7,498 nt of DNA from Planctomycetota bacterium (GTDB lineage Bacteria > Planctomycetota > Phycisphaerae > Sedimentisphaerales > Anaerobacaceae). Every line of letters begins with the position of its first letter. The stretch's first letter is position 1. This document shows positions 6,446-7,498 of the stretch, one piece after another. The position numbers were made by a program, and so were the translations under genes. The stretch covers positions 1-7,498 of the forward strand of contig JADFHU010000260.1 of NCBI GenBank assembly GCA_022567055.1, read 5' to 3'. The notes beneath the pieces are model-generated. The model made no database searches. It was given only the letters and a program-made list of their open reading frames with translations, and was not told the DNA's origin.

Positions 6446-6449
6446 CTCC
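6446..6449 (-). promoter_or_regulatory. Ribosome binding site deciding the start at 6438
   Basis: GGAG on the minus strand lies 7 nt before the ATG at 6438-6436. It selects the start that places the basic residues and membrane helix right at the N-terminus. The upstream in-frame ATGs (6513, 6471) lack a comparable site. Confidence 0.6.
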
Positions 6450-6554
6450 GAATGATCGCCCCACGCGGCATGCCTGCAAGTCGCACCCTGTGGCGCCGCG
6501 AAACACGCTGCATCCTAGACGGGTTGCCTGACCTAGCGACTGAGAAAAGCGCTG

Positions 6555-6584
6555 AGTATATAGAGGCTTATTGCGGTAATGCAA
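6555..6584 (-). promoter_or_regulatory. Candidate housekeeping (sigma-70-type) promoter for the SurA/PpiD-like operon
   Basis: Reading the minus strand: TTGCAT (6584-6579), 18 nt, TATACT (6560-6555). The -10 matches TATAAT at five of six positions; the -35 keeps only TTG. The local AT-rich patch stands out from its GC-rich surroundings. It would give a leader of about 110 nt before the start at 6438. Confidence 0.42.
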
Positions 6585-6830
6585 GGAAAATAGAGGGTTA
6601 GTGCAAGGGTCGCGGTGGAGTGGTGGGAGGAGTTTGGCCTGGGGTTCAGTGGAGGGGAAACTCGATCATTGAAGACGAAGGTGGCAGGCACTGCAGCCAG
6701 GGAAAGCAACGCAGAGCTCAGAATGACCCCGTTCGGCTGCCGACGCCGCCCGGACAGGCAAATGGGCGCTCCACCTTCTGCCTTCTATGGCGTTTTGGGC
6801 GGCGCGATCTTGTGACAGAGCCTGGCTTCG

Positions 6831-6848
6831 CCCTAGCGCTCCCTAGCG
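6831..6848. repeat. Short direct repeat at the lipoprotein stop codon
   Basis: CCCTAGCG occurs at 6831-6838 and again at 6841-6848, separated by CT. The first copy contains the TAG stop (minus strand, 6835-6833) and the second encodes part of the final AIAR. Slippage between the copies would alter the last residues. Confidence 0.5.
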
Positions 6849-7402
6849 ATGGCTGCCTGTGGCTCATACTCGCCCGAGATGATGCTCGTCGCGAGTTCCA
6901 GTTCTTTATCAACGTCCGTGCTTGCGTTGCGTAGCCTTTCGGCGATTTGCCGCATCTGCGCCAGGCGAACACTGAGGACATCGATTTCCTGCTCCATCAG
7001 TTGCGCGTAGACCATCCGCTCCTCTGAGATGCGCTGGTTTTGAATGCGCACGATCTTCGCGGTCTGTGTTCTGATGCTACCCATATTGTCGCGAATGGTT
7101 TTCATATAGATACGATCGGCATCCGCATTCGCCACAAGTTTTTCGGGCAGGGTGGAAAGTCGGGCGATCTGTTCCTTGTTCTGTTGGAGATGTTCTTCAA
7201 GGAGTTGGATATCTTTCTGTACTTTTCCCAGTTTGACGCCCACCAGCTCACTGTGCCTATCGAGGGTGGCGGCCATTTCAGTCTGGGTTTGTTCTATTGC
7301 ATCGAGACGCAACATACGCTCTGACGATTGGGTTTCTTGGCAACCTGACAGGAGAATGACTGTACAGAGGAGGTAAACTGCGAGGACGACATGGATTTTC
7401 AT
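6833..7402 (-). CDS. Predicted coiled-coil lipoprotein, unknown function
   Basis: A 189-residue protein with a lipoprotein signal: basic start (MKIH), hydrophobic core (5-18) and lipobox LLSGC with the acceptor cysteine at 21. The next residue is Gln rather than Asp, so by the E. coli rule it would be sent to the outer membrane; whether that rule holds in this lineage is unknown. The mature part is almost entirely polar and helical, with heptad-like spacing (about 30-90 and 115-175: LDAIEQTQTEM, VQKDIQLLEEHLQQ, LMEQEIDVLSVRLAQM), suggesting a long coiled coil. No enzymatic motif is seen. AGGAG lies 6 nt before ATG 7402 and supports the start. It is on the same strand as the SurA/PpiD-like operon but 394 nt away with its own context, so it is probably a separate unit. 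A role as an envelope spacer or scaffold is only a guess. Confidence 0.78.
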   Translation of the reverse strand: MKIHVVLAVYLLCTVILLSGCQETQSSERMLRLDAIEQTQTEMAATLDRHSELVGVKLGKVQKDIQLLEEHLQQNKEQIARLSTLPEKLVANADADRIYMKTIRDNMGSIRTQTAKIVRIQNQRISEERMVYAQLMEQEIDVLSVRLAQMRQIAERLRNASTDVDKELELATSIISGEYEPQAAIARER

Positions 7403-7498
7403 GGAAAACTCCTGACCCTAAAAATGTATTTGCATGACACCGTTACTCTCTTCAAGACCAACCATGTTAAACAATAGGAAAAGAGTGGGCAGTTGCCA

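Larger units (their letters stand above)
6439..6832. other. Intergenic region between the lipoprotein gene and the SurA/PpiD-like operon (394 nt)
   Basis: No credible gene. The left part (6439-6590) holds the leader and promoter of the minus-strand operon. The right part (6600-6832) contains an 8-bp inverted repeat (GAAGGTGG 6677-6684, CCACCTTC 6771-6778) enclosing a 6-bp one (GCAGCC 6693-6698, GGCTGC 6735-6740). It also contains GTCATTCTGAGC on the minus strand (6716-6727). Overlapping plus-strand open frames there lack start signals and recognisable protein character. No convincing terminator for the lipoprotein gene is seen. Confidence 0.6.

Noticed and set aside
6615..6934. Two plus-strand open frames between the operon promoter and the lipoprotein gene
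   Set aside because: They overlap each other in different frames, lack ribosome sites and recognisable domains, and run partly antisense into the lipoprotein gene.
7403..7498. Promoter for the lipoprotein gene
   Set aside because: A TACATT-like -10 and TTGAAG can be found, but they are 21 nt apart; nothing convincing before the window ends.

Overview
The window (about 7.5 kb, moderately high GC) looks like a chromosomal segment of a Gram-negative-type, LPS-making and probably flagellate bacterium. My best guess is a member of the Planctomycetota. The RNase III has a lineage-flavoured C-terminal half (GNYKSLLQQ, LDEKGPDHNKCFE, KKEAEQKAA). It sits beside a small planctomycete-style PGAG/RG membrane protein and a large, divergent SurA/PpiD-like protein. 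This placement comes from remembered family patterns, not from a search. No mobile element, CRISPR array, tRNA or rRNA was found.

Plus-strand half (1-3560). The window opens inside an ADP-heptose epimerase gene (hldD). It is followed after 16 nt by tyrS, so the two are probably co-transcribed. A 291-nt non-coding stretch follows, with GC-rich hairpins, a possible terminator and then a near-consensus sigma-28 (FliA) promoter. That promoter reads into a small stand-alone STAS-domain gene. After a 184-nt gap with a foldable leader comes rnc (RNase III).

Minus-strand half (3529-7402). A compact three-gene operon runs leftward: a 734-residue membrane-anchored SurA/PpiD-like protein, a 138-residue three-helix membrane protein, and an 88-residue two-helix membrane protein. 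The first two genes touch (stop codon next to a strong ribosome binding site) and the second and third are 7 nt apart. The last gene runs 32 nt into the 3' end of the convergent rnc gene. Upstream of the operon is a 394-nt intergenic region with a plausible housekeeping promoter. Beyond it lies a second minus-strand gene, for a coiled-coil lipoprotein.

Most of the window is housekeeping. The points most worth checking are the sigma-28 promoter in front of the orphan STAS gene, an RNase III lacking one of the usual metal-binding aspartates, the antisense overlap and leader hairpin around rnc, and the uncharacterised envelope operon whose lead protein has no recognisable parvulin active site.
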